A stretch of 64,000 bases of DNA from positions 135,684-199,683 of the forward strand of contig NZ_AZUY01000003.1 of the NCBI RefSeq assembly GCF_000513935.1. Direction: 5' to 3'. The notes under the pieces are model-generated. The model searched no databases. It had not been told where the DNA came from and saw nothing but the letters and a program-made list of their open reading frames with translations. Made by a program: the position numbers and the translations under genes. Numbering within the stretch: position 1 is the stretch's first letter; each line of letters starts with the position of its first letter. Of this stretch, positions 32,280 to 41,906 are shown in pieces. This DNA comes from Mesorhizobium sp. WSM3626. Its GTDB lineage: Bacteria; Pseudomonadota; Alphaproteobacteria; Rhizobiales; Rhizobiaceae.

Positions 32280-35200
32280 TCAGGCGGCCTCGACCTTGGC
32301 GGGCGCGAAGTCTTCGCCGCGCACCAGCCTGGTCACGCCGACGAAATCGATCTTGCCCGAGCCAAGCACCGGCACATGCGCCACGACGCGCACCTCGGCC
32401 GGTACCATCAGGTCCATGGCGCCGTTTGCCTTGGCGAAGGCCAGAAACTGGGCGCGCGTCGCCTTTTCGGCTTCGGTAATGAGCACCAGCTTTTCGCCCT
32501 TGCGCAGGTCCGGCACGGTCGCGACCGCCGAGAGCGATCCTTTCCACAGCTCGCCCGCCAAGGCTTCGACGGCAGCCAGCGAAATCATCTCGCCGCCGAT
32601 CTTGGCGAAGCGCTTGGCGCGGCCGCGGATGCTGACGAAGCCGGCATCGTCGATGCTGACGATGTCGCCGGTGTCGTGCCAGCCGTCTTGCAGCGGCTCG
32701 AGCACACCAGGCTTTTCGGCCCTGAGATAGCCCGCCATGACGTTGGGGCCGCGCACGAACAGCCGTCCGCCACCTTCGACGCCGATCACCGGTTCCAGGC
32801 GGTATTCCATGCCGGGCATGATTTTTCCGACCGTGCCTGATTTGTTGTACATCGGCGTGTTGATGGAGATCACCGGCGCCGTCTCGGTAACGCCATAGCC
32901 TTCGAGAATGCGCAGGCCGAACTTCTCCATATAGGTTTCGCGGGTCGAGGCCTTGACCGGCTCGGCACCGGAAAAGCAATAGCGCACCGAGCGGAAATCA
33001 TAGGGATGGGCGGTGCGCGCATAGCCGCTGAGGAAGGTGTCGGTGCCGAAGATGATCGTCGCGTTCGAGGCATAGACCAGTTCCGGCACGATGCGGTAGT
33101 GCAGCGGCGACGGATAGAAATAGACGGGAACGCCGGACACCAGCGGCAGCACCGTGCCCGCCGTCAGGCCGAACGAATGGAAGATCGGCAGTACGTTGAA
33201 CACTTTGTCGCCCGAATGAAAATCGATGCGCGAGGCGGCCTGCGCGGCATTGGCCAGGATGTTGCGATGGGTCAGCACCACGCCCTTCGGCGTGCCTTCG
33301 GAGCCCGAGGTGAACAGGATCACGGCCGGGTCGGTGGCCTTGCGCGCAACCCTGGGCGTGCTCTTGCGCAACAGGCCAAGCAGCTTGTCCTTGAGGCCGA
33401 TGGTTGCACGCAGATCATCGAGCCAGACGATGTTGACCGACCGGCCGACCTCCTCGACGATTGCGCCAAGCTTGGCCTGCTCGACAAAAGCCCGAGAGGT
33501 CAGGATGGTGGCTACCCGCGCCGCCTGGCAGGCGGACAGGATGTTGGTGGCACCGGCGGTGAAGTTGATCATCGCCGGGACCTTGCCTGCGGACATGACG
33601 CCGAGCAGCGCGGCACAGGCGCCATTGGCGTTGGGCAGCATGATACCGAGCGTGTCCTGTCCGGCATAAAGCGTCTCGAATTTCTCGCCGAGCACCGCGA
33701 CGCCAGTGAGCAGCTTGCCGTAGCTCAGCGAACCGGCGACCGGATCCTGCACGGCAAGTTGCTTCATGCCGCGCTCGGTCGCCGTCTCGATGATCCTTTC
33801 GAGCACGGTCTTGTCGATATGCTGGGTGCGGAAGACGAGATCTGACATCACCTGGTAGAGCGCGGCACCGGCGGCGGCCCGGCGCTTGCGTCCCTTCAGC
33901 CCGTCGTCGACCTTGAGCTTGACCGGCGGCAGTATGGTCACCCTGACCTTCGGGAACAGACGGCGGCGCACGTGCTGCGCCGTCAGCCGCGAGAAGGGGC
34001 TTTTCTCCAGCCCCTCGATACGGATCGGCACCACCATCGAGCCGGTCTTGTCGGCCACCATGGCGGCGCCGTCATAGACCTTCATCAGCCCGCCGGTGAC
34101 GGTGATGCGGCCCTCGGGAAAGATGACCAGCGGATCGCCGTTCTGCACGATCTTGATCAGCGTGCGCGTCGACATCGGCTTGGCCGGATTGAGCGGCAGG
34201 GCGCGGGTCAATTTGAGGAACGGCTTCATCCACCAGGCCTGCGCGATCGTGTAGTCGATGGCGAAGACCGGCTCTTCATCGGTCAGCGTCAGCGCCAGCG
34301 GGCCGTCGAGGAAGCTGACATGGTTGAGCGCCAGGATCGGCGCCGGGCCCGCGGCCTTGAGGTTTTCCAGGCCCTCCACTTCCAGACGATGGAAGGCACG
34401 GAACAGAATGGAGACGAAGTCGCGGAAGGCGTTGGTCGGCAGATATTTCAACATCAGCCAGGCGGCCACGGCATTGAAGGCGGCAAGCCCGAACAGCACG
34501 CTGGCAATAGAGACGCCCGCGGCTTGGATGGCGGCGACGAGGATGCCGCCCATCGTCATGAAGCCGGCGTTGACGATGCTGACAGCGGCGACGACGCGGG
34601 CGCGGCGCGCCTCGGGCGACCAGGCCTGCACGGCGGCGAAGGTCGGCACCACCAGGAAGGCGCTGGAAATGGCCATGCCGGCAAGGTCGATCGCAACGCG
34701 GATCGTGTTCGGCCCTGCGAAGAAGAGGCCAAGGGTTTCGGCTTTTGGCGAGGGCTGCATGCTCCAGATCGTCCAGGCAAGGTGCAAGCCGAACAGCGCC
34801 AGCAGCGCCGTGCCGACCGGCGCCGGGAGCAGCACCATGCGGCCCTGCGACATCCAGGCGGCGATCGCCGAGCCGATGGCGATGGAGACGGCGAACACCG
34901 CGAGATAGGCGGTGACCGCGATCTCGTTGCCACCGAGCTGATCCTTGATCAGCGTGGGCAGGATCGAAAGCACGATGGCGCCGATCAACCAGAACCACGA
35001 GGTCATCAATCCGGCGCGCCAGATGCGCGTGTCGGTGCGCAATTCGCTGACCTGCCGCCATGTCGAGCGGAAGATGTTCCAGTCGATGACAAGGTTCGGC
35101 GCGGCGGAGCCGGTCGAAGGGATGGAGCGGCTGACGGCCCAGCAGCCGACCGCCAGGATCATCATCATCGGGCCGAAGACGGCGACACCAATGCCGTCGG

Positions 35201-35690
35201 CGGAGACCACGCCGCCAACAATCGTGCCGCCAAGGATGGCGGCGAAGGTCGCCGACTCGATCCAGGCGTTGGCGCGGGGCAATTCCCTGCGCTCGAGATG
35301 ATCGGGCAGGATGCCGTATTTGATCGGCCCAAACAGTGCCGAGATGACGCCGAACATCAACAGCGCGGTCATCAGCACGGGAATGGAGGACAGCGCAATG
35401 CCGACGACCGCGACCGCCGCGGCGCCGATCTCGGCAAATTTCAGCCGGCGGGCGATGAGCGCCTTGTCGAAGCGGTCGGCAATCTCGCCGCCCAGCGCCG
35501 ACAGGAGCAGGAACGGAGCCATGAACACGGCGCCGGCCAAGGTGACCAGCGAAGCCGCCTGGTCGGCGGCCAGTGTGAAGAGGATCAGGAACACCAGAGT
35601 GTTCTTGAGGAAATTGTCGTTGAAGGCGGACAGGAACTGCGTCCAGAAAAGCGGCGCGAAGCGCCGCGAAAGCATGAGATGCGTGTTCAT
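32280..35690 (-). CDS. Fused MFS transporter, acyltransferase and acyl-ACP synthetase (Aas-like)
   Basis: A 1136-residue multidomain membrane protein. Residues ~1-400 form a major-facilitator domain (FWTQFLSAFNDNFLKNTLVF at the start). Residues ~430-620 are a PlsC-type acyltransferase (NHVSFLDGPL, FPEGRITVTG). Residues ~650-1136 are an AMP-binding acyl-CoA/ACP synthetase (ILFTSGSEGTPKGVVLTHRN, GYGVTETAPV). The family uses a lysophospholipid flippase, 2-acyl-glycerophosphoethanolamine acyltransferase and acyl-ACP synthetase in one chain for membrane-lipid repair. The ATG at 35690 with a GGGAAA site is chosen over longer frames. Three TetR-type operators lie upstream at 35898-35967. Confidence 0.9.
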   Translation of the reverse strand: MNTHLMLSRRFAPLFWTQFLSAFNDNFLKNTLVFLILFTLAADQAASLVTLAGAVFMAPFLLLSALGGEIADRFDKALIARRLKFAEIGAAAVAVVGIALSSIPVLMTALLMFGVISALFGPIKYGILPDHLERRELPRANAWIESATFAAILGGTIVGGVVSADGIGVAVFGPMMMILAVGCWAVSRSIPSTGSAAPNLVIDWNIFRSTWRQVSELRTDTRIWRAGLMTSWFWLIGAIVLSILPTLIKDQLGGNEIAVTAYLAVFAVSIAIGSAIAAWMSQGRMVLLPAPVGTALLALFGLHLAWTIWSMQPSPKAETLGLFFAGPNTIRVAIDLAGMAISSAFLVVPTFAAVQAWSPEARRARVVAAVSIVNAGFMTMGGILVAAIQAAGVSIASVLFGLAAFNAVAAWLMLKYLPTNAFRDFVSILFRAFHRLEVEGLENLKAAGPAPILALNHVSFLDGPLALTLTDEEPVFAIDYTIAQAWWMKPFLKLTRALPLNPAKPMSTRTLIKIVQNGDPLVIFPEGRITVTGGLMKVYDGAAMVADKTGSMVVPIRIEGLEKSPFSRLTAQHVRRRLFPKVRVTILPPVKLKVDDGLKGRKRRAAAGAALYQVMSDLVFRTQHIDKTVLERIIETATERGMKQLAVQDPVAGSLSYGKLLTGVAVLGEKFETLYAGQDTLGIMLPNANGACAALLGVMSAGKVPAMINFTAGATNILSACQAARVATILTSRAFVEQAKLGAIVEEVGRSVNIVWLDDLRATIGLKDKLLGLLRKSTPRVARKATDPAVILFTSGSEGTPKGVVLTHRNILANAAQAASRIDFHSGDKVFNVLPIFHSFGLTAGTVLPLVSGVPVYFYPSPLHYRIVPELVYASNATIIFGTDTFLSGYARTAHPYDFRSVRYCFSGAEPVKASTRETYMEKFGLRILEGYGVTETAPVISINTPMYNKSGTVGKIMPGMEYRLEPVIGVEGGGRLFVRGPNVMAGYLRAEKPGVLEPLQDGWHDTGDIVSIDDAGFVSIRGRAKRFAKIGGEMISLAAVEALAGELWKGSLSAVATVPDLRKGEKLVLITEAEKATRAQFLAFAKANGAMDLMVPAEVRVVAHVPVLGSGKIDFVGVTRLVRGEDFAPAKVEAA

Positions 35691-35897
35691 GGCGATTTCC
35701 CATTTGGGCGGAACCACGCGGCGATGCTCCGGTGGTCCCCGCGGTTTCATGCGCTGTTTCAATCGTTGTAATAATGTGAGCTGGTTAAACTTCTTACCGG
35801 GTCTGATCTTCGCAGCGATCGCAAGTCCAGGCTCGTTTCGGCCAGCGGCCCTGCCCGGTGTCTGTTGTGGAGCCGTTCAACATTTCCGCTTCTCCCT

Positions 35898-35967
35898 ATG
35901 AACAATGTTCATGACCTCAACTTACCACACCGTGAACGATGTTCAAGCGCAAAATGAACGACGTTCA
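35898..35967. promoter_or_regulatory. Three tandem TetR-type operators (TGAAC-N3-GTTCA)
   Basis: Palindromes at 35899-35911 (centre AAT), 35933-35945 (centre GAT) and 35955-35967 (centre GAC); the first extends to ATGAAC...GTTCAT. All share TGAAC-N3-GTTCA. The first lies about 208 bases upstream of the acyltransferase gene start, which is read leftward from here. Such inverted repeats are typical of TetR-family repressors. Confidence 0.8.
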
Positions 35968-35982
35968 CAAGAGAGCGGATTG

Positions 35983-36078
35983 ATGAGCGAGGAGATGCGA
36001 CGGTGGCGCCAGCCGTGTTGCCGTGGCCAGAGTCACGAAGGCGGTTGGTCGGCGCGATCGGCGGAGGTCACCCGCTGA
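35983..36078 (+). pseudogene. Possible remnant of a TetR repressor gene
   Basis: An ATG at 35983, 15 bases after the third operator, opens only 31 codons. The adjacent frame from about 36023 reads VARVTKAVGRRDRRRSPAET, which resembles the basic N-terminus of TetR/AcrR proteins, and then runs into the convergent iorB gene without the expected helix-turn-helix. The interpretation is that the repressor gene was truncated and only its start survives. The evidence is weak and based on position plus a short similarity. Confidence 0.3.
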
Positions 36079-36081
36079 AAC

Positions 36082-37662
36082 TCAGGTGATTGGAGATGAC
36101 CCCAGCGTCGCCACGGTCTTCAGCGCGCCGTCGAGCATATCGCCCTTCTCGTCCTTCAGCGCCGCCTCGCGCAGGCGGCGTATCCAGTCGGCGGCATCGT
36201 CGCGGCCCTTGAGCAGGTCGAGAGCAGAGAGTACGCGGTCGAATTTCGACTGGGCGCGCACATGGGTGTCGCTGTAGCCTTTGATCAGCCGGCGGCAGTT
36301 GAGGATTTCGACGGCAACGGCATAGTCGACCGGCACGTAGCCAAGCGCCAGTGCGTACCAGCGATCGAGATGGGCAAGCTCGACCTTATGGCGCAGCAGG
36401 CCGCGGCGCCAGCGCCGCAGGCCGCCGATGAGCCACAGGGCGGCAAAGCCGGCAAAACTGTCGGTGCGGATGCGGCGGCCACGGTTGATGCGGCGGTCGA
36501 GAAACCCGGCGAGCTTGGGCCGGTTCTCTATGTAGCCGCCGAGCCCCGCCGGCAGCGTGCCGCAGAACTCCTCGATGCGGGGATGGAAATATTCGGTCAC
36601 CTGCAGGACCGAACCGTCCTTGACGCCAACCTCCTTGCGGACCCGCCTGTCGCGGGTCGAGCGCGTTTTCAGATCGGCGACGCGGATCACGTCGTCATAG
36701 CACATGGCATTGGCCAGATGCTTGGCGGCGGCGATGGACAGAACATGAGCGTGGCCGGCGCTGTCCAGCGCGACGGCCTTGTCCAGCCGGTCGAGATATT
36801 CGCGGCCATAGGCGATGTCCTGATAGTCGACGACCTTTCTCAGGCCGCGAAGCGCCATGTCGCGCACGGCCAGGGGCATCAGGTCGATGCGAGCAACCAG
36901 CGCCTGCCATCCCTGCAGCAGATTTTGCGGACCGCTCACGCGCCCGGTACCCTGGGCGGATTCGACAATCGCTGGCTCCGCCGGCTTTGACGAAGGTGCT
37001 GCCGCCAGGCCCCGCGCACGATCGAACGCCGCGCTAAAGGCGGCGAGGCTGGCCTTGACGCCACGGCCGCCGGTGCCGATCGCCTGTTCATAACTTTCAC
37101 GGGTAAACGGCAGTGCGTCGGAGCCGGCCAGCGCGCCAAGCAGGCTGGCCGAGATCATCGAGCCGTTGTCGGCGGCGATCTTTTCCATGTCGAAAGCGAT
37201 GAAGCGCTTCGACGCGGTTTCCGCCGTGGCGTGAACCTTGGACGACGAGGCGCGGCCGTCGCCCGGTTCGATCTTTTCCGCGACGGCGGCGATGCGGTGC
37301 GAGGAGGCGATCAGCGTCGTGCGGTTGGGGGTGACGAACCCCCTGATGATCGCACGGCCGGCTTCCATCAATTCGGCGGCGATCAAGATGTCGACATCGC
37401 CCTGCGAGGGCGACAGCGCGAAGACCGGCAGGCGGCCGGTGTCGCGGGCCATTTCGACATAGTAGATGGTGGCGCCGGTGCGCTGGGCGACGCCGGCGAC
37501 CGAGGTCGATTGCGCGACATAGCCATTGCGCTCGGCGACATCGGTGATCCAGTCGGCCAGCACGCCGCCGCCCTGGCCGCCGACGGCCAGCACCGCGAGC
37601 TTGATGACTTGCTCATCGGCAGCACCGGACCGGGGATGCAAGGAAGGAACAGGCTCAAGCAT
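36082..37662 (-). CDS. iorB: Indolepyruvate ferredoxin oxidoreductase beta subunit, long form
   Basis: A 526-residue protein. Residues ~20-215 are the gamma-type pyruvate:ferredoxin oxidoreductase domain (AVLAVGGQGGGVLADWI; GVAQRTGATIYYVEM), which helps bind CoA. Residues ~255-500 form a helical extra domain (DUF6537-like, ending in a CRRLIKGYSDTHVRAQSKFD block), as in the large proteobacterial indolepyruvate oxidoreductases. It starts at 37662, overlapping the iorA stop by eight bases. With IorA it oxidatively decarboxylates a 2-oxoacid to an acyl-CoA. Its context (isatin hydrolase, aminobenzoyl-CoA reductase-type enzyme) suggests 2-aminophenylglyoxylate as substrate; this is inference. Confidence 0.88.
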   Translation of the reverse strand: MLEPVPSLHPRSGAADEQVIKLAVLAVGGQGGGVLADWITDVAERNGYVAQSTSVAGVAQRTGATIYYVEMARDTGRLPVFALSPSQGDVDILIAAELMEAGRAIIRGFVTPNRTTLIASSHRIAAVAEKIEPGDGRASSSKVHATAETASKRFIAFDMEKIAADNGSMISASLLGALAGSDALPFTRESYEQAIGTGGRGVKASLAAFSAAFDRARGLAAAPSSKPAEPAIVESAQGTGRVSGPQNLLQGWQALVARIDLMPLAVRDMALRGLRKVVDYQDIAYGREYLDRLDKAVALDSAGHAHVLSIAAAKHLANAMCYDDVIRVADLKTRSTRDRRVRKEVGVKDGSVLQVTEYFHPRIEEFCGTLPAGLGGYIENRPKLAGFLDRRINRGRRIRTDSFAGFAALWLIGGLRRWRRGLLRHKVELAHLDRWYALALGYVPVDYAVAVEILNCRRLIKGYSDTHVRAQSKFDRVLSALDLLKGRDDAADWIRRLREAALKDEKGDMLDGALKTVATLGSSPIT

Positions 37663-39808
37663 CGGCGAATACCAGGCGCCGGCTTTCGCGCCGCCTCTGC
37701 AGCAAGCCGATCGTCGCGCGGCGCGTCGCTTCCAGGAAGCGGTCCCAGCGGCTTGGATTGTGCACGACATCGGCACGGTAGAAGGACGGGCAGAGCACGG
37801 CGGCGTCCGCCACCTCGCCGCAATTGCCGCAGCCGACGCAGTTCTGGTCGATCGATGCGACCGGATCGTCGCGCAGCGGATCGTCGAGCGATTTCACCGA
37901 CAGCGACGGGCAGCCGGAGAGCCGCATGCAGGCGTGATCGCCGGTGCAGATGTCCTCGTCGACGCCGAACTTCGGCTTGACGACCCTTGTCCCACCCTTG
38001 ATCGCCTTGTCGACCAGCGGCCTTTCGCGGCGCTGGCGATTGAGCATGCACTCCGACGAAGCGACGATGACTTTTGGCCCCTTCTCGTCCGTCGTCAGCG
38101 CCTCGCGCAACGTGTCCTGCATCTTGCCGACATCATAGGTGCGGTCGACATGGCGCAGCCATTTGACGCCCATGCCTTTCACCGCCTCGGTGATCGGATG
38201 CTTGGTCGACTTGGTCCTATTGCCGGCACGCGACGACAGTATGTCCTGCCCGCCGGTGGCTGCCGAATAAAAATTATCGACGATGACGATGACGCCGTCA
38301 TTCTTGTTGAACACCGCATTGCCGATCGAGGAGGTCAGGCCATTGTGCCAGAAGCCGCCGTCGCCGACGAAGGAGATCGAGCGGCGCTTGGCGTCGGGCG
38401 AATTGAACGCCGAGGCCGAGGCGGGCCCCAGCCCGTAGCCCATCGTGGTGGAGCCGAGCTCGAAAGGCGGCATGATCGAGAACAAATGGCAACCGATATC
38501 GGAAGCGATGTGATGCTTGCCGAGTTCCTGCTCGACCAGTTTGGTCGCCGCGAAGATCGGCCGCTCGGGGCAACCGATGCAGAAGCCGGGCGGCCGGCCC
38601 GGCACGACGTTGACCAGATCCGCCGTGTCGACGCCGTCGCCGACCTTGTTGGGCGCGCGCACCTCGCCCGGCAAAAGATGCGGGGCTTCTGCGCGCAGGA
38701 AGGCGCCGATGCCGTCGAGCATGACCTGGCCAGTATATTCGCCGGCCATCGGCAGATGCTCCTTGCCGACCAGCCTGGTGCCGCGCCCCGCCTTGTGCAA
38801 CATCGCGGCAAAGGCCTGCTCGATATAGTTGGGCTGGCCTTCCTCGACCACCAGCACCGCCTGCTTGCCCTCGCAAAAGGCGAGGAACTCGTCGTCGATC
38901 AGCGGATAGACGGCGTTGAGCACGTAGAGCGGCACATCCGTGTCGCCATAGGTGTCGGCAAGGCCGAGCCGCTGCAGTGCACGGATGACCGAATTGTACA
39001 TGCCGCCCTGCATGACGATGCCGACCGAGCCGTGGTCCGAGCCGAAGAACTCGTTGATCTTGTTCCTGGTGATGAAATCCACCGCCGCCGGCCAGCGCTT
39101 TTGTACCTTCTCCTTCTCGTGCAGGAAGGAGGCGGGCGGCAGCACGATGCGTCCGGTGTCGCGGCGCGGCGCGTCGAGCGCATCGGCCACCGTCATCGGC
39201 GGGCGCTTGTTGTCCTTGGCGATGAAATGGCCGTGCACGTGGCAGCAACGGATGCGCACCTGCAGCATGACCGGCGTGTTGGAGATTTCCGACAGCTCGA
39301 AACCATCCTCCACCGCCTTGACGATGGATGGCAGGTTGGGGCGCGGGTCGAGCAGCCAGACCTGGCTCTTCATGGCGAAGGCATGGCTGCGCTCCTGCAT
39401 GATGGAGGAGCCCTCGCCATAGTCCTCGCCGACGATGAGCAGCGCGCCGCCGGTGACGCCGCCGGACGCGAGATTGGCCAGCGCGTCGGAAGCGACATTG
39501 GTGCCGACGGTGGATTTGAAGGTCGCGGCACCACGGATCGGGTAATGCACCGAGGCGGCCAGCATGGCTGTGGCGGTAGCTTCCGAGGCGCTGGCCTCGA
39601 AATGCACGCCGAGCTCGCCCAGAATGTCCTGCGCATCGGCCAACACATCCATCAGATGGCTGATCGGCGCGCCCTGATAGCCGCCGACATAGCCGACGCC
39701 GCATTGCAGCAGCGCCTTGGTGATGGCGAGGATGCCTTCGCCGGCAAATTCCTCGCCGGCGCCGAGCCTCAGCTTTTCGACTTCCTTGGCAAAAGACCGT
39801 TCAGCCAT
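37655..39808 (-). CDS. iorA: Indolepyruvate ferredoxin oxidoreductase alpha subunit
   Basis: A 717-residue catalytic subunit. The N-terminal half binds the pyrimidine end of TPP (LLQCGVGYVGGYQGAPISHL). The C-terminal half holds the TPP motif FVGDGGFWHNGLTSSIGNAV ... NKNDGVIVIVDN. The tail has ferredoxin-like clusters CTGDHACMRLSGC and CVGCGNCGEVADAAVLCPS for two [4Fe-4S] centres. It oxidatively decarboxylates an aryl 2-oxoacid with CoA and ferredoxin. Conserved spacing of cysteines argues for activity. It follows the marR gene by 44 bp in the same leftward operon. Confidence 0.92.
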   Translation of the reverse strand: MAERSFAKEVEKLRLGAGEEFAGEGILAITKALLQCGVGYVGGYQGAPISHLMDVLADAQDILGELGVHFEASASEATATAMLAASVHYPIRGAATFKSTVGTNVASDALANLASGGVTGGALLIVGEDYGEGSSIMQERSHAFAMKSQVWLLDPRPNLPSIVKAVEDGFELSEISNTPVMLQVRIRCCHVHGHFIAKDNKRPPMTVADALDAPRRDTGRIVLPPASFLHEKEKVQKRWPAAVDFITRNKINEFFGSDHGSVGIVMQGGMYNSVIRALQRLGLADTYGDTDVPLYVLNAVYPLIDDEFLAFCEGKQAVLVVEEGQPNYIEQAFAAMLHKAGRGTRLVGKEHLPMAGEYTGQVMLDGIGAFLRAEAPHLLPGEVRAPNKVGDGVDTADLVNVVPGRPPGFCIGCPERPIFAATKLVEQELGKHHIASDIGCHLFSIMPPFELGSTTMGYGLGPASASAFNSPDAKRRSISFVGDGGFWHNGLTSSIGNAVFNKNDGVIVIVDNFYSAATGGQDILSSRAGNRTKSTKHPITEAVKGMGVKWLRHVDRTYDVGKMQDTLREALTTDEKGPKVIVASSECMLNRQRRERPLVDKAIKGGTRVVKPKFGVDEDICTGDHACMRLSGCPSLSVKSLDDPLRDDPVASIDQNCVGCGNCGEVADAAVLCPSFYRADVVHNPSRWDRFLEATRRATIGLLQRRRESRRLVFADA

Positions 39809-39852
39809 CTCTGCCTCCTTCCGTTGCCGCCGACAGCCGGCGGCGCGTACAT

Positions 39853-40335
39853 CTAGATGTCGTGCTTGCGAATGTTCTTCAGCATCTTCAAAAGCGTCGC
39901 GATAAGCGCTGCGTATTCGACGTCGTCGATATCGTCGAACATGGCCTCGAACGCATCGTGCATGGCCGGCCAGGCGCGGGTGAACTCGGCTCGGCCCTCG
40001 TCGGTCAGGAACACGTGGCGGATGCGGCTGTCGGTGACGCCCTGCTCGCGCCGCACGAACCCTTGCCCCTCCAGCGTGTCCAGCGTGCGGCTCAAGGTCG
40101 ACTGCTCGATGACCGTATAGACCGAGAGGTCGTTGACGGTGACGCCGTCGGCGACCGACAGCACGGCGAGCGTGCGCACCTGCGAAATCGTCAGGCCCTG
40201 CCTGCGGAAATCATCCCGCAAGGTGGCGTTGTAGCGGCCCATGATGCGGTTCATCAGATAGGGCGCGAATTGCTGCAGGCCGATCTGACCGAGGGTCGAA
40301 ATGCGTTGGCGTTTTTCGGCGACCTTCTGTTCCAT
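39853..40335 (-). CDS. MarR-family transcriptional regulator
   Basis: A 160-residue winged-helix regulator. Residues ~50-110 show the MarR fold: RRQGLTISQVRTLAVLSVAD, TVNDLSVYTVIEQSTLSRTL recognition region, and the wing GFVRREQGVTDSRIRHVFLT. The flanking helices mediate dimerisation. It lies between the flavoprotein gene (overlap ATGA) and iorA in the isatin operon. MarR regulators of aromatic catabolism usually respond to the pathway's substrate or a CoA intermediate. It is a candidate for the protein that binds YTTYAAGCWTRAAR. Confidence 0.9.
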   Translation of the reverse strand: MEQKVAEKRQRISTLGQIGLQQFAPYLMNRIMGRYNATLRDDFRRQGLTISQVRTLAVLSVADGVTVNDLSVYTVIEQSTLSRTLDTLEGQGFVRREQGVTDSRIRHVFLTDEGRAEFTRAWPAMHDAFEAMFDDIDDVEYAALIATLLKMLKNIRKHDI

Positions 40336-41906
40336 CACAGTTTCCCCGCCAGCAGGAAACCCGAGCCGCCGCCGAGGCCGGCACCGGGATGGGTCGAGGC
40401 ACCGATATGGTAGAGCCCCTTGATGCCGGTCTGGTGGTTGCGGCTGGTCTTGAACGGCCGCCACAGGAACGACTGGTCGATAACCGAGGAGCCGCCATAG
40501 GGGTCGCCGCCGACCAGGTTGATGTTCATCGTTTCGAGATCGGCCGGCGAATAGGCGCGGCGCGCGACGATGCTGTCCTTGAAGCCGTCGATATGGCTGG
40601 CGAGGATCGCTTCGGCGCGATCGGCATAGGCCTCGCGCAGCGCCTCGGTCCATTGCCCGTCAGCCGGTGCCTGCAGCTTGCCGGCGGCGTCGCCCTTGAT
40701 GTGGCGCGGCGCCTCGGGCAGTTGCAGCCACAGGATCGCCTTGCCTTCCGGGCAGCGCGACGGGTCGAGCGCATGCGGCTGGCCGACACAGATGGTCGGC
40801 ACTTCGGGCAGCATGCCGCGCGCCGCCTCGTTGCAGGCCTTCGACACGCCGTCCAGTCCAGGCGTCAGATGCAGCAGCGCCACCTTGTCGAGGCCCTCGC
40901 CGCGCCAGGACGGCGGCTTGTCGAGGGCGTAGTGGATCTGGAAATTGCCTTTGCCATAGCGGTATTTCCGCGTCGCTTCGACGTCGCCCTTCGGAGCGTC
41001 CTTGCCGAGCAGGCGGCCGTAAAGCTGCGTCGGCGTGACCGAGCAGATGACGCTCTTGGTGGCGTGAACCGTTTCGCCCGAGGCCAGCCGCACGCCCGTG
41101 GCGCGACCTCCGGCCAGGAGGATGGAGGCAACGTCCGCTTCGGTGGAAATGACGCCGCCGCGCTCCTTGATGAGCGCCTCGAAAGCCGACAGCAGGTTCT
41201 GCGCCCCGCCCCTGACGATCGGCGCGCCGGCCGCCTCCAGCGCGAAGGCGATCACCTTGGCGATCTGGCCGGAAAAGGCGTCTTCGGGGCCAAGCCCGGC
41301 ATGCAGCACCCACGGCGCCCAGAGCGCGCGGACTGTCTCCGACTGATACGTGCCTTCCAGCCAGCTACGCGCCGGCACCAGGGCGTCGCCGAGAAAGGCG
41401 GCAAGCCCGCGCGGACCACGCCGCCAGGCATCGCCGGCCAGCAGCTTCGCGGTCGGGTACGACCACAGGCTACCGCCCAGCAGGCCGAACAGCAGGCCGG
41501 CGTTGCGCTCGATGCCGCCGACATCTTCCGCGTGGCGGTCGCCGTCGCCAGCAGCGATCCTGTTAAGCGCGGCGATGTTGGCGGCACGGTCGGTGGTGAG
41601 CACCGCGTGGCTGCCATCGGGCCGCAGCACTCCGGTCGGCGTGCCGGTATGGCAGAATTCCAGCCCGTGCCGGGCGAGATCGGCGCCCAGTGCGGAAAAG
41701 GCCGGAGAGGTGATGAACAGAACGAAAGTCGTCGCCATCACGTCGTGGATGAAGCCGGGCGCGGTGATCTCCTCGGTGCGCATGCAGCCGCCGATGCGGT
41801 CGTTGCGCTCCAGCACGAGCACCTTGGCGCCCTTGCCGCCGAGCATCGCCGCGCAGACCAGCGCATTGATGCCGCTGCCGACGATGATGTGATCCGGGGC
41901 GTTCAT
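40335..41906 (-). CDS. NAD(P)/FAD-dependent oxidoreductase, phytoene-desaturase-like
   Basis: A 523-residue flavoprotein of the CrtI/NAD(P)-binding-8 type. The N-terminus IIVGSGINALVCAAMLGGKG is the dinucleotide-binding motif, followed by LERNDRIGGCMRTEE. The C-terminus is GLYHIGASTHPGAGLGGGSG, contacting FAD, with INLVGGDPYGGSSVIDQSFL before it. It is a paralogue of the gene at 43133-44706, and the two flank the isatin hydrolase. A plausible role is oxidation of a hydroxylated indole or dioxindole-type precursor to isatin, but this is only inferred from neighbours. Confidence 0.85.
   Translation of the reverse strand: MNAPDHIIVGSGINALVCAAMLGGKGAKVLVLERNDRIGGCMRTEEITAPGFIHDVMATTFVLFITSPAFSALGADLARHGLEFCHTGTPTGVLRPDGSHAVLTTDRAANIAALNRIAAGDGDRHAEDVGGIERNAGLLFGLLGGSLWSYPTAKLLAGDAWRRGPRGLAAFLGDALVPARSWLEGTYQSETVRALWAPWVLHAGLGPEDAFSGQIAKVIAFALEAAGAPIVRGGAQNLLSAFEALIKERGGVISTEADVASILLAGGRATGVRLASGETVHATKSVICSVTPTQLYGRLLGKDAPKGDVEATRKYRYGKGNFQIHYALDKPPSWRGEGLDKVALLHLTPGLDGVSKACNEAARGMLPEVPTICVGQPHALDPSRCPEGKAILWLQLPEAPRHIKGDAAGKLQAPADGQWTEALREAYADRAEAILASHIDGFKDSIVARRAYSPADLETMNINLVGGDPYGGSSVIDQSFLWRPFKTSRNHQTGIKGLYHIGASTHPGAGLGGGSGFLLAGKL

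Larger units (their letters stand above)
35691..36081. other. Intergenic region with operators
   Basis: A 391-bp gap between divergently oriented transcription. It contains the three TGAAC-N3-GTTCA palindromes and a short remnant reading frame (35983-36078). Nothing else is recognised in the part between 35691 and 35897. Confidence 0.5.
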
